A stretch of DNA of 64,000 bases from Oscillospiraceae bacterium (GCA_902769255.1 CACXOM010000001.1:1-64000); one strand, 5' to 3'; counted from the first letter of the stretch, positions 36,282-45,264 are shown. Notes: a model not told the origin generated them from the sequence alone. Numbers and translations: made by a program.

Positions 36282-36449
36282 ATGAGGAGAAAATGTAAAC
36301 CGCCTAATAAAAGAAAACAAAAAGCGCTTTACATACTTTCATTTACAGCGGGAATAGTTTTGGCGACATTTTTCCCTTATCGAGCAATAATGTTAGTGCT
36401 AAGCGTTGTTTTAATAATGCTTGCTCTTGCTTATTGCAAATACCCTTAA
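36282..36449 (+). CDS. Small membrane protein, 55 residues, unknown
   Basis: ATG 36282, preceded by AGAGGGTG, opens 55 codons to TAA 36449. The product has a very basic N-terminus (MRRKCKPPNKRKQK) and two closely spaced hydrophobic segments (about 16-30 and 35-51) separated by FPYR, so it is predicted to sit in the membrane with a positive-inside N-terminus. I do not recognise a family. It lies between thiN and spoVM and 17 bases before the latter, probably in the same transcript, hinting at a spore or envelope role. Confidence 0.7.
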   Translation: MRRKCKPPNKRKQKALYILSFTAGIVLATFFPYRAIMLVLSVVLIMLALAYCKYP

Positions 36450-36466
36450 GAGAAAGGTGGTAAGCA

Positions 36467-36553
36467 ATGAAAGTAGTTGTGGTAAAAAGCCCTAAAGCGT
36501 TTAAAGGCATTTTGAGAATGATTTTTAAAATTAAGAAAGATGATTTAAAGTAA
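36467..36553 (+). CDS. spoVM: Stage V sporulation protein SpoVM
   Basis: A 28-codon gene with AAAGGTGG six bases before ATG. The product MKVVVVKSPKAFKGILRMIF then a lysine-rich tail fits SpoVM, an amphipathic peptide that marks the forespore surface by membrane curvature and anchors the SpoIVA coat base. The pattern K-x-P-K with Pro9 followed by G-I-x-R matches Bacillus SpoVM, and the gene occupies the same place downstream of thiN as in Bacillus. It implies an endospore-forming lineage, though not that this strain still sporulates. Confidence 0.85.
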   Translation: MKVVVVKSPKAFKGILRMIFKIKKDDLK

Positions 36554-36560
36554 ATTTTTT

Positions 36561-36590
36561 GACCGCATTAATTTGCGGTCTTATTTTTTT
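36561..36590 (+). terminator. Terminator of the priA-spoVM run
   Basis: GACCGCA/TGCGGTC stem (36561-36567 and 36574-36580), TTAATT loop, then a T-rich tract of nine T in ten bases. Confidence 0.9.
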
Positions 36591-36630
36591 ACCTGTTGAC
36601 TGAAAAAATTAACCACTTGGCTATTTTTAC

Positions 36631-36659
36631 TTTACAAATTGATAAAATCAAGTTATAAT
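36631..36659 (+). promoter_or_regulatory. Promoter of the LytTR-LiaF pair
   Basis: TTTACA (36631-36636) and TATAAT (36654-36659), 17-base spacer, 21 bases before ATG 36681. Confidence 0.65.
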
Positions 36660-36680
36660 GCAAATAAAGGTGGTGAGTAA

Positions 36681-37130
36681 ATGAAATTACGCATAGAGGT
36701 TGATGAAAATTTTGATGATGAAGTAATTATTCGTTGCAAATCGCTTACAGATGAAATAAAACTTTTGCAAGATGTTATCGGCAATGCGGTTGACAAAGAT
36801 GCGCGCCTTGTTTTCACGCTGAACGATACCGAATATTACATTAATCGCAATGATATTTTATTTTTTGAAACGGTGGAAAATAAAACTGCTGCTCATACTG
36901 CTGACAAGATTTATTATACAAACTACAAACTTTATGAGTTAGAAGAAATTTTGCCGAAAAGTTTTATGCGAATTTCAAAATCATCTATAATAAACTGCAA
37001 AAAAGTTTCTGCGATAACTAAAAATATCACAGGAGCCAGCGAGGTTTTGTTTAAAGACTCGCCAAAAAAAGTTTATGTTTCAAGAATGTATTTTAAACTG
37101 TTTAAACAACGAGTTGAGGAGATGTTATAA
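36681..37130 (+). CDS. LytTR-type DNA-binding regulator without receiver domain
   Basis: A 149-residue protein whose last 100 residues form a LytTR DNA-binding domain (YYINRNDILFFETVENK, LYELEEILPKSFMRISKSSI, and VYVSRMYFKLFKQRV). The N-terminal 45 residues are not a phosphoacceptor domain. Such small LytTR proteins usually control their own operon together with a membrane partner, here the LiaF-like gene three bases downstream. Confidence 0.85.
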   Translation: MKLRIEVDENFDDEVIIRCKSLTDEIKLLQDVIGNAVDKDARLVFTLNDTEYYINRNDILFFETVENKTAAHTADKIYYTNYKLYELEEILPKSFMRISKSSIINCKKVSAITKNITGASEVLFKDSPKKVYVSRMYFKLFKQRVEEML

Positions 37131-37133
37131 ATT

Positions 37134-37826
37134 ATGAAAAATAGATTTAGTTTTAGAAAATCAGGTGTATTTTGGGGCGTTACGCTCATTTTATCTGCTG
37201 TATTAATAATACTTGATTCAATCGGAATCGGCTTAGGATTTTTAAGCGGTGTTCCTGTAATAAGCATAGTTTTAGGCATAATTTGCTTAGCTTGGCTTAT
37301 TGATGAATTGATTAAGCTTAAAATTTCTCACATCTTTTTCCCGCTTGCATTTATTTTTATTCTTTTTCAAGATAAAATTGCACAGCTTGCAAGCCTGAAA
37401 AGCCCTATAATGTCAAGTTGGATTGTGTTAATATGCGCTTTGTTGCTGACAATAGGCACATCAATGATTTTTAGAACAAACAGAGTTTCAAAAAAGAAAG
37501 ATATGGTAAAAAATCAGCACAAATTCGGTAGTGCAACACAGTATTTTGACGCAGGCGAGCAAAGCGAGTTTAATGTTGAAAACAATTTCGGAAAAACCGA
37601 AGTATTTTTCTCAAACATTGAAAACTATCTTGGCGACGGTACTTTAAGAGTAGAAAACAATATGGGTACTACTGTAATTAATGTACCAAAAGAGTGGAAC
37701 CCTTTAGTTGATATTGAAAACAATTTAGGCTTTGTAAAAACAGGGGACCATCACCCAGAAAACGGCAAAGTGCTAAATATTGTCGGCGAAAACAATATGG
37801 GCTCTGTTGTAATCGAAATAGTATAA
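37134..37826 (+). CDS. LiaF-like membrane protein
   Basis: A 230-residue protein with four hydrophobic segments in the first 120 residues (about 12-30, 37-55, 62-80, 95-113), a basic loop, then a beta-rich C-terminal domain with four ENN(F/M/L)G turns, the regular pattern of the LiaF/DUF2154 'toast-rack' fold. LiaF inhibits the LiaRS antibiotic-stress system in Bacillus; here the partner is a LytTR protein, so it may control that regulator's activity in response to envelope stress. Confidence 0.8.
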   Translation: MKNRFSFRKSGVFWGVTLILSAVLIILDSIGIGLGFLSGVPVISIVLGIICLAWLIDELIKLKISHIFFPLAFIFILFQDKIAQLASLKSPIMSSWIVLICALLLTIGTSMIFRTNRVSKKKDMVKNQHKFGSATQYFDAGEQSEFNVENNFGKTEVFFSNIENYLGDGTLRVENNMGTTVINVPKEWNPLVDIENNLGFVKTGDHHPENGKVLNIVGENNMGSVVIEIV

Positions 37827-37831
37827 ATATA

Positions 37832-37859
37832 TTGAATTTTTTTAAAACTGTGTTATAAT
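37832..37859 (+). promoter_or_regulatory. Promoter of hpt
   Basis: TTGAAT (37832-37837) and TATAAT (37854-37859) with a 16-base spacer. Confidence 0.6.
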
Positions 37860-37889
37860 AAGATTATACTTTTTAAAAGAGGGAAGTTT

Positions 37890-38441
37890 ATGCATAAAGA
37901 TTGTGAAAGAATATTAATTGATGAAAAAGAATTAAAAGAAATTTGCAAAAGGCTCGGCAAACAAATAAGCGATGATTTTAGAGACAGCGATAAAAAATTA
38001 CTGCTTGTTTGCATCTTAAAAGGCTCGCTTATTTTTACCGCTGATTTAATGCGTGAAATTGATATTCCTTGTGAAATTGATTTTATGAAAGCCTCTTCTT
38101 ACGGCGACAGAACAATTTCAAACGGCACAGTTCACATAAGCCTTGACCTTAAACAGCAAGACTTATCGGAATATAACATAGTTATTATTGAAGATATTTT
38201 AGATACAGGTAACACTCTTTACCATCTTATCAATGTGCTTGAGGGCAGAGGTTGCGATACCATTAAGCTTTGCGTTTTGCTTGATAAACCCGAACGCAGA
38301 GAGCGCCCTATTATTGTTGATTATGAGGGCAAAATTATTCCCGATGAGTTTGTTATAGGTTACGGCCTTGATTATGACGAGCAGTATCGTAATTTGCCTT
38401 ATGTCGGCATTTTAAAACCCGAAGTTTATGAGAATAATTAA
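37890..38441 (+). CDS. hpt: Hypoxanthine phosphoribosyltransferase
   Basis: A 183-residue purine salvage enzyme that joins PRPP to hypoxanthine or guanine. The PRPP loop IVIIEDILDTGNTLYHLI is intact and VCILKGSLIF, DFMKASSYG and the late LDYDEQYRNLPY are as in Firmicutes HPRT. Cytoplasmic, single-gene unit ended by the hairpin at 38446. Confidence 0.95.
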   Translation: MHKDCERILIDEKELKEICKRLGKQISDDFRDSDKKLLLVCILKGSLIFTADLMREIDIPCEIDFMKASSYGDRTISNGTVHISLDLKQQDLSEYNIVIIEDILDTGNTLYHLINVLEGRGCDTIKLCVLLDKPERRERPIIVDYEGKIIPDEFVIGYGLDYDEQYRNLPYVGILKPEVYENN

Positions 38442-38445
38442 TTAA

Positions 38446-38470
38446 AAAAGCCTTGCAAAGCAAGGCTTTT
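38446..38470. terminator. Bidirectional terminator
   Basis: A perfect 11-bp stem (38446-38456 with 38460-38470), AAA loop, A and T tracts on both flanks, between convergent hpt and the S1-domain gene. Confidence 0.9.
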
Positions 38471-38478
38471 AATTTTAT

Positions 38479-39393
38479 TTAAAATGTTGTTTGTATAAGC
38501 TTTCCTGAATTTTCTGGAGAATAAAGCCAGTTGTCAATATGTTCGCCTTTGTAAAAATATTTTTCATCTCTTTTTGGTTCGGTTGAGTCGAAAGAGTCAA
38601 TAATAATAAGCTTTATTTTCATTTTTTCAGGAATAATGCTTTTAATATAAACGCTGGCATTTTGCGAGGGAAAAACATTGTCTTTTGGCTCGGCAAGCCC
38701 CGCAAGATTTGGCATAAGTTCAACAAAAACACCGTAATCTTCAATTGAGCGAATAATGCCCGAAACCGTTTCGCCTTGCTTAAAAAGCGAAGCGTTTTCT
38801 TCCCAAGAGCCTAACAATTCTTTTTGAGAGAGCGTAAATCTGTTATCGTCAATAGTTTTAATTACCGCCTTAATTCTGTCGCCGGGCGAAAATCTGTCTT
38901 TCGGGTGCGAAATTCGGGAGACTGAAATAGAATCAATCGGCAAAAGCGAGGGAATACCGCAGGCAATATCACAAAAAGCGCCAAACGGCTCTAAATGCGT
39001 TATCATTGCGTCTATAATGTCGCCCGTATGTAAAAATTCGAGATATTCTTTGCTCGCTTTTTCCTGCGCTTTTTTCCTTGAAAGATAAACAATTGTGTTT
39101 TCGCCTTCTTGAATTTCGGTAATTATTGCGCAAATCGGTTTGCCGACTTTTGAAATAATCGCAATATCTCTTACTGTTCCGTCTGCAATTCCAATTGCGC
39201 CTTCCTCACGGGGAATAACACCTTTAATTCCGTTTAAATCCACAATTAAATTGTGCTTTGAATCGCACATAACCGCTTTTGCTTCAATAATAATTTGTTC
39301 TTTAAAAGCGTTTTCTAAAGATGCTAAGTTTTTAATGTTTTCTTTGTTTTCTTTTGTTTCAAAAGAATACCCCTCAGGCAAATATTTTTTCAT
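38479..39393 (-). CDS. S1 RNA-binding domain protein
   Basis: The start at 39393 is preferred because AAGGAAGGA is ten bases upstream on the minus strand. The 304-residue product has at least two clear S1-type OB folds: HTGDIIDAMITHLEPFGAFC at about 130-195, and KQGETVSGIIRSIEDYGVFV at about 216-275. A degenerate N-terminal copy (about 30-100) is likely. It resembles the short ribosomal protein S1-like proteins of Clostridia, which bind RNA; it is shorter than true S1. It stands alone, opposite hpt. Confidence 0.85.
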   Translation of the reverse strand: MKKYLPEGYSFETKENKENIKNLASLENAFKEQIIIEAKAVMCDSKHNLIVDLNGIKGVIPREEGAIGIADGTVRDIAIISKVGKPICAIITEIQEGENTIVYLSRKKAQEKASKEYLEFLHTGDIIDAMITHLEPFGAFCDIACGIPSLLPIDSISVSRISHPKDRFSPGDRIKAVIKTIDDNRFTLSQKELLGSWEENASLFKQGETVSGIIRSIEDYGVFVELMPNLAGLAEPKDNVFPSQNASVYIKSIIPEKMKIKLIIIDSFDSTEPKRDEKYFYKGEHIDNWLYSPENSGKLIQTTF

Positions 39394-39627
39394 AAATTTA
39401 AAATCCTTCCTTCTCTTTTTTTGCGGCAAAACTGCCTAATTCATTTATATGATAAGTCTTATTGTTTAATGACCGTTATTATATTAACAGTTTTTTGCCC
39501 CGAAAATTGTCAAATTTTAACAATCAAGTGAAAAATCTTAAATATTTTTACAAAATTGCTTAAAATTATGGAATTTTTAAAAAAATATGTTATAATTATT
39601 CTGTATGAGAATAAAAGGGGTGAAAAA

Positions 39628-41301
39628 ATGGCAGAATTATTGACATCAATAGGCAATATATTTATTTTTGCTGCAAGGCTTGTTTTGCCTGTGCTTTGTT
39701 TTTTACTCATTTTTTCTATTGTAAAAGATTTATTTAAAAAGCAGGGGAAAGTTACACTTGCGAAACTTGTTACCGCAAACGGACTTGACTTTGCAATAAC
39801 CAACGAAGAAAGCACAATCGGCAGAAGTAAAATTTGCGATGTTATTTTAAATATTCCGAGCATTTCACGCCGTCATGCAGTTATTACATATACAGCCGAT
39901 TACGGATTTAAAATATCGAGCGTTTTCGATTCTGAAATTTTGGTGAACGATACGTTAATTGATGGTTTTGCTTATTTTGATTTTGGCGATATTATTGAAA
40001 TAGGCGGTTTGCAATTAAAACTTATTCCTGCCGAAGTTGTTGATATTTCTTCAACTTCAAAACCTAAAAAACGCGGCGTTTTGCCTGCCGTTTTGCTTAC
40101 TGTAATTCAACTTATTATTTTAACTGAATTAATAATTCATTTTGCGCCCGATTTTAAAATCTATCTTTTAATTTCTTTTGCGGTTTTAATTTTAGGCGAA
40201 TGGATTTATTATTCTTTTCACGGATTTAAAGATAATGTTAATATAGAAACGTTGGGATTTTTTCTTACAACTTTCGGCTTTGCGGTTGCCGCAACAAAAG
40301 ACCCCGACAATATGACAAAGCAAATTATTACCGCAGTTTTAGGCGTTGTTTTGTTCAGCATTTTGCAGTTTATTTATAAAAGAATGGATTTTGTTATAAA
40401 ATTGCGCTATGTTGCGGGTATTTTAGCGGTTTTGTTGCTCGGTTATAATTTGGTTTTCGGCTTGACTATAAACGGTGCAAAAAACTGGGTAAGAATAGGC
40501 TCGTTTTCATTTCAGCCTTCTGAAATTGTAAAGTTTTTGTTTATTTTTGCAACCGCTGCAACTTTGCAACGATTGCTTTCAAAAAGAAACTTTATTTTAT
40601 TTTTGGGGCTTTCGGGCGCTTGTATGGGCTCGCTTGTTTTAATGCGTGATTTCGGCACTTGTTCAATTTTCTTTGTTACCGTTTTAATAATTTTGTTTAT
40701 GCGTTCTGGCAATATAAAGGTCATTTCGATAATAACCGGCTCGGTGGCACTCGCCGCATTTTTTGTCGCAAAATATGTGCCTTATGTTCAGCGCAGGTTT
40801 GCAAACTACCGTCATGTTTGGGACAACGCTTATGATGTCGGCTGGCAGCAAACGCAAACTATGATTGCGATTGCTTCGGGCGCGCTTTTCGGCGTGGGCG
40901 CAGGCAACGGCAAATTAAAATATGTTTCCGCTTCCGATACCGATTTAGTTTTCGGCATAATCTGCGAAGAATTTGGTATGATAGTGGCGTTTTGCGCAAT
41001 TTCTTGTTTTGTGATTTTTGCGCTTTATTCGCTAAGCAAAATACCTTTTACAAATTCGGCTTATTTTGCAATAGCCGCTTGCTCGGCAGCAGGTCTTTGG
41101 ATTTTTCAAATATCTTTAAATATTTTCGGCTCGACAGATTTGTTACCTCTTACAGGCGTAACTTTGCCGTTCATTTCAAACGGCGGTTCAAGCATGCTGT
41201 CATCTTGGCTGTTGCTTTCGTTTATAAAAGCGCTTGGTAAAAATGTTATAAAAGAACCTGCCGAATATTATGAAGATTACGGGGAGGAACAGTTGCAATG
41301 A
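39628..41301 (+). CDS. FHA-SEDS fusion (FtsW/RodA/SpoVE family)
   Basis: ATG 39628 has AAAGGGGTG upstream; a longer frame from 39556 has no ribosome site. The 557-residue protein begins with one membrane helix (about 8-28), then a cytoplasmic FHA domain (about 45-125: STIGRSKICDVIL, SISRRHA, and the VLNDTLIDG-type turn), then the ten-helix SEDS domain (GAKNWVRIGSFSFQPSEIVK, VRDFGT-like LMRDFGTC, GVTLPFISNGGSSML). SEDS proteins polymerise lipid II. FHA domains bind phosphothreonine, so activity may depend on a kinase such as PrkC. It overlaps its transpeptidase partner by four bases. Confidence 0.9.
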   Translation: MAELLTSIGNIFIFAARLVLPVLCFLLIFSIVKDLFKKQGKVTLAKLVTANGLDFAITNEESTIGRSKICDVILNIPSISRRHAVITYTADYGFKISSVFDSEILVNDTLIDGFAYFDFGDIIEIGGLQLKLIPAEVVDISSTSKPKKRGVLPAVLLTVIQLIILTELIIHFAPDFKIYLLISFAVLILGEWIYYSFHGFKDNVNIETLGFFLTTFGFAVAATKDPDNMTKQIITAVLGVVLFSILQFIYKRMDFVIKLRYVAGILAVLLLGYNLVFGLTINGAKNWVRIGSFSFQPSEIVKFLFIFATAATLQRLLSKRNFILFLGLSGACMGSLVLMRDFGTCSIFFVTVLIILFMRSGNIKVISIITGSVALAAFFVAKYVPYVQRRFANYRHVWDNAYDVGWQQTQTMIAIASGALFGVGAGNGKLKYVSASDTDLVFGIICEEFGMIVAFCAISCFVIFALYSLSKIPFTNSAYFAIAACSAAGLWIFQISLNIFGSTDLLPLTGVTLPFISNGGSSMLSSWLLLSFIKALGKNVIKEPAEYYEDYGEEQLQ

Positions 41302-42677
41302 AACAGTTAAAACTTCGTGCCGTAATTATGATTATACTTTCAGTTGCTTTTGTTTGCGGTCTTGCCGTTTTTTTGATTTTTTATGCGGTGGAAGGCAGCA
41401 ATTGGGCTTTGTTTCCGTCTAATTCTCATATTTATTCAAACGGAACTATTGTTCAAGCAGGAAAAATTACCGACAGAAACGGTAAAGTTTTGGCAGAAAC
41501 AAAGAATAAAAAAAGAAAATATAACAGCGATGAACAGGTTAGAAAAGCAACTTTACACGCAGTAGGCGATGTTAAAGGCTATATTAAAACAGGACTTCAG
41601 TCCTCTTATATAGGTGAGTTGACAGGCTATAACAGACTTAACGGTATTTACAGTTATTCGAAAAAAGGTAACAATATCGGCACAACGCTTGACAGTTCAG
41701 TTTGTGTTACTGCAATGAATGCTTTGGGAAACAGAAAAGGTACTGTCGGCGTTTATAACTACAAAACAGGCGAGGTTATTTGTATGGTTTCAACACCTAC
41801 TTACGACCCTGAAAATGAAGAAGAATATTCGCTTGCAAAACAAGGCGAGGGCGAATATAAAGGTGTGTTTTTAAACAGATTTTTATCAAGCACATATACG
41901 CCCGGTTCAACCTTTAAACTTGTTACAACTGCCGCTTCAATTGATACTTTTGACGATGCTTATACACGAGAATATACCTGTAACGGTGGCGTAATGATAG
42001 ACGGTGAATGGATTTCTTGTTTAGGTCATCACGGCACGCTAACTCTAAAAGATGCATTAGCAAAATCCTGCAACGCATATTTTTCGCAACTTGCGGCTGA
42101 TTTGGGTGAAGACACGCTTACCGAATATGCCGAAAAAGCTGGGTTTAACGACACGTTTAAAATGGACGGCGTTAAAGCAAAAACTTCTTATTTTAATGTC
42201 AGCGGTGGAAAAGATATTGATGTTGCATGGGCCGGAATGGGTCAATATACCGATATGATGAATCCTCTTCAATATTTAACTTTTATAGGTGCAATTGCAA
42301 ACGAGGGCGTTCCGCAAAAGCCTTATATGGTTGATTCGGTTAAAACTCAAAGCGGAATACCGCTTAAATTTTCTTTCGGCGGAAAAGGAAGCAGAATGTT
42401 AGAAACCGAAACTGCTAACGAAATTAAAGAACTTATGAGAAATAATGTAAAACAAACTTACGGAACTTGGAATTTCCCAGGACTTAATGTTTGCGCAAAA
42501 TCAGGTACTGCAGAGGTTAAAGATGAAAAACCGCACGCAGTTTTTGTAGGATTTAACGATGATGAAGATTTGCCACTCGCTTTTGTGGTGGTTGTACAAA
42601 ACGGCGGTTCGGGTGCTCAAGTCGGCGGACCTGTTGCAAACAAGGTTTTACAAAAATGTAAAGAGGTTTTAAAATAA
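41298..42677 (+). CDS. Penicillin-binding transpeptidase (PbpA/class B type)
   Basis: A 459-residue class B PBP with one N-terminal membrane helix (about 8-28) and a transpeptidase domain: active-site STFK (204-207), SCN (257-259) and KSGT (401-404). The pedestal region is short, as in PbpA beside RodA in actinobacteria. It crosslinks peptidoglycan made by its SEDS partner; the 4-base overlap supports a one-to-one complex. Confidence 0.93.
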   Translation: MKQLKLRAVIMIILSVAFVCGLAVFLIFYAVEGSNWALFPSNSHIYSNGTIVQAGKITDRNGKVLAETKNKKRKYNSDEQVRKATLHAVGDVKGYIKTGLQSSYIGELTGYNRLNGIYSYSKKGNNIGTTLDSSVCVTAMNALGNRKGTVGVYNYKTGEVICMVSTPTYDPENEEEYSLAKQGEGEYKGVFLNRFLSSTYTPGSTFKLVTTAASIDTFDDAYTREYTCNGGVMIDGEWISCLGHHGTLTLKDALAKSCNAYFSQLAADLGEDTLTEYAEKAGFNDTFKMDGVKAKTSYFNVSGGKDIDVAWAGMGQYTDMMNPLQYLTFIGAIANEGVPQKPYMVDSVKTQSGIPLKFSFGGKGSRMLETETANEIKELMRNNVKQTYGTWNFPGLNVCAKSGTAEVKDEKPHAVFVGFNDDEDLPLAFVVVVQNGGSGAQVGGPVANKVLQKCKEVLK

Positions 42678-42881
42678 ATGGAAAAAAGCAAAATTGAAAG
42701 AATAAATTTTCTTGCGAAAAAATCTAAAACGCAAGGGCTTACTGAAAAAGAAAAAGCGGAGCAAAAAGCGCTTCGAGACGAATATATTGCGAGTGTGAAA
42801 AAGAATTTGACCGCTCAACTTGACAATACTTATATTATTCGTCCTGACGGAACAAAAACAAAAGTGCAAAAGAAAAAATAA
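42678..42881 (+). CDS. DUF896 protein, YnzC-like
   Basis: A 67-residue basic protein beginning right after the PBP stop. KIERINFLAKKSKTQGLTEKE and EQKALRDEYIASVKKNLTAQL are the two halves of the DUF896/UPF0291 helical hairpin. Bacillus YnzC is an SOS-adjacent protein without known function. Its coupling to the SEDS-PBP pair may be incidental. Confidence 0.85.
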   Translation: MEKSKIERINFLAKKSKTQGLTEKEKAEQKALRDEYIASVKKNLTAQLDNTYIIRPDGTKTKVQKKK

Positions 42882-42885
42882 AATG

Positions 42886-42914
42886 TTGACAATTATTTTG
42901 CATTTAAGTATAAT
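42886..42914 (+). promoter_or_regulatory. Consensus promoter of the GH94 gene
   Basis: Perfect TTGACA (42886-42891) and TATAAT (42909-42914) with a 17-base spacer, 27 bases before ATG 42942, so expression should be strong. No catabolite-response element was found. Confidence 0.85.
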
Positions 42915-42941
42915 TAAATAAAAAATTTTGGAGGAAAAACA

Positions 42942-45260
42942 ATGGCGAATTTTGGAAAATTCAACGGCGGTAACGAATATGTTATTACTGAAAAATGTCC
43001 TATAAGACCGCAATTAAACTACATTTGGAATTCAAGAGTTTTAGCGGGCGTTAATCATCTTGGCGGAGGTATCGGCGCTTACGGTGTTAGAGCGTTGTCT
43101 TATATTGACCCGACAGGAAAGGGCAGATGTTCGGTAATTCGTGACGGCAACCGCTATTTTTATATTAAAGATAAGAAAACAGGAAAAGTTTTTAACCCCG
43201 GTTGGTATCCTTGTAAAACCGATGTTGAAAACTATTCTTGCACTCACGGTTTAGGCTATTCAAAAATCGAGAGCGAATGTGACGGACTTTTAGCCAATGC
43301 AAGAATTTTTGTAAATGATGAAGACCCTTGCGAAATCTGGACTGTAACATTAACTAATAATTCGAGTGAGAATAAATCGGTTTCGGCTTATTCTTTCGCA
43401 GAATTTCAGTTAGAGGGTTATCAAAGATATTCTGATTATAACTCATATGTTCACGGCGAATTTGATGAAAAAACAAACTCGATTGTTTGTTTCAATCTCG
43501 CTATGGAGCGTCCGCACGAATGGTTTAACGGCTTTATGTCTACCGATACAAAACCTGTAGCGTTTGACACTTCAAAAAGAGCATTTTTCGGTGTTTACGG
43601 TAGTGTATTCGCACCTGATGCTTTAAAACAAGAAAAACTTTCAAATTCACTTGCCGCTTGCGAACAAATGGTAGGCGCTTTGCAACACGATTTTGAATTA
43701 GGAGCAGGCGAAAGCGTATCTTTCAATGTAATTATCGGTTGTGTTGACAGCATGGAAACCGCTAAAAAATTGGCTGAAAAAGTTTTTGAAAAAGGCAAAA
43801 TTGAAAAAGATTTTGAAAATGTAAAAGAAACCAAAAAACTTTTAAGCGAAGGTATTTTTATTAATACTCCTGATGAAAAAATTAATAACTTTGCAAATTA
43901 TTGGCTTAAACACCAAGTAGCGCTTTGCGCCGAAGTCGGCAGAGATACAGGCAAGGGCTTTCGTGACCAATTGCAAGACGCTTGGGCGGTTGCATCTTTT
44001 AACAAAGATTTGGCTAAAGAGAAAATTCTCGAAACGCTTACTTATATGTATCAAGACGGCAGATGCGTTCGTGGTTGGTTGCCACTCGACCACCATGTTT
44101 ATTCAGACGGTCCTACTTGGGTTGCGCCTACAATCAACGCTTATATTAAAGAAACAGGCGATGTTGATTTTCTTAAAGAAAAGGTTAAATATCTTGATGC
44201 TGACGGACTTCCTGTGAAAGAAGACACCGTTTGGGAGCATATGCTCACAGCCGCAAGATTTGTTTCAAGCGACCTTGGTAAAGACGGTCTTGTAAAATCT
44301 CGTGACGGCGACTGGAACGACTCGCTTAATATGACAGGGTTAAAAGGCAAAGGCGAAAGCGTTTGGACTTCAATTGCCGCTCATTATGCACTTCACAATA
44401 TGGCTGAAATTGCTCGTGATGTTTTGGAAGATGAAGAAGTTTATAACGAAATGATTGAGCGTGCCGAAACCATTAAAAAAGCGGTAAACGATAAAGGTTG
44501 GGACGGCGAATGGTATTTAGCCGCAATTAACGACTTTGATGAAAAAGTCGGCTCTCACACCGAAAAAGAGGGTATGATTTATCTTAACTCGCAAACTTGG
44601 GCGGTGCTTTCTGATATTGCCGATGAAGAGCGCAAAATGCAATGCATTAAAGCGGTTGATAAATATCTTGATTCGGATTACGGTCCGCTCACGCTTTATC
44701 CTACTTATACAAAATTCAACAATAAAATAGGCAGACTTACAAGTTTTATTCCGGGTATTTGGGAAAACGGTACACCTTATTGCCACGGCGGTACATTTAA
44801 AGTAGTTGCCGACTGCATTTTAGGCAGAGGCGACAAGGCTTATGAAACAATTACCAAAATTTTACCAGATGCAAAATCTAACCCTTCCGATAAATCGGGT
44901 TGCGAGCCTTATGTTGTTACAAATATGTATTTTGGTCCTGATAATCCGAGAAAAGGCGAAACATTGTTCGCTTGGGTAACAGGTACTGCAGGTTGGATGT
45001 TAAGAGCAATTACTCAATATATGCTCGGCTTCACACCGTCTTATAACAGTTTTGTTATTAACCCTTGCTTGCCGTCTGATTGGAAAGAGGTAACTATGAC
45101 TCGTGCTTTTAGAGGCGACACTTATAAAGTTACCGTTAAAAATCCGAACGGTGTTCAAAGCGGTGTTAAAAATATTATCGTTGACGGCAAAACAGTTGAC
45201 GGCAACGAAATTGAAATTTTCGGCGACGGAAAAGTTCACGAAATAATTGTAGAAATGTAA
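42942..45260 (+). CDS. GH94 phosphorylase, cellobiose/cellodextrin type
   Basis: A 772-residue cytoplasmic GH94 enzyme. The N-terminal beta-sandwich starts NGGNEYVITEKCPIRPQLN and the (alpha/alpha)6 barrel carries GFRDQLQDAWAV and the catalytic-acid motif SRDGDWNDSLN; GTAGWMLRA lies near the phosphate site. GH94 enzymes split beta-linked disaccharides with phosphate, giving a sugar 1-phosphate and saving ATP. Cellobiose is the likeliest substrate given two GH9 genes nearby, but GH94 also acts on cellodextrin, laminaribiose, chitobiose or cellobionate, and the N-terminus is not the textbook cellobiose phosphorylase. No signal peptide is present. Confidence 0.85.
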   Translation: MANFGKFNGGNEYVITEKCPIRPQLNYIWNSRVLAGVNHLGGGIGAYGVRALSYIDPTGKGRCSVIRDGNRYFYIKDKKTGKVFNPGWYPCKTDVENYSCTHGLGYSKIESECDGLLANARIFVNDEDPCEIWTVTLTNNSSENKSVSAYSFAEFQLEGYQRYSDYNSYVHGEFDEKTNSIVCFNLAMERPHEWFNGFMSTDTKPVAFDTSKRAFFGVYGSVFAPDALKQEKLSNSLAACEQMVGALQHDFELGAGESVSFNVIIGCVDSMETAKKLAEKVFEKGKIEKDFENVKETKKLLSEGIFINTPDEKINNFANYWLKHQVALCAEVGRDTGKGFRDQLQDAWAVASFNKDLAKEKILETLTYMYQDGRCVRGWLPLDHHVYSDGPTWVAPTINAYIKETGDVDFLKEKVKYLDADGLPVKEDTVWEHMLTAARFVSSDLGKDGLVKSRDGDWNDSLNMTGLKGKGESVWTSIAAHYALHNMAEIARDVLEDEEVYNEMIERAETIKKAVNDKGWDGEWYLAAINDFDEKVGSHTEKEGMIYLNSQTWAVLSDIADEERKMQCIKAVDKYLDSDYGPLTLYPTYTKFNNKIGRLTSFIPGIWENGTPYCHGGTFKVVADCILGRGDKAYETITKILPDAKSNPSDKSGCEPYVVTNMYFGPDNPRKGETLFAWVTGTAGWMLRAITQYMLGFTPSYNSFVINPCLPSDWKEVTMTRAFRGDTYKVTVKNPNGVQSGVKNIIVDGKTVDGNEIEIFGDGKVHEIIVEM

Positions 45261-45264
45261 TTAA

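Noticed and set aside
36591..36680. LytTR double-box operator
   Set aside because: No convincing pair of LytTR half-sites at a 12-bp spacing could be found by eye.
42882..42941. CcpA catabolite-response element at the GH94 promoter
   Set aside because: No sequence close to TGWNANCGNTNWCA was found there, nor at the GH9 or fru promoters.
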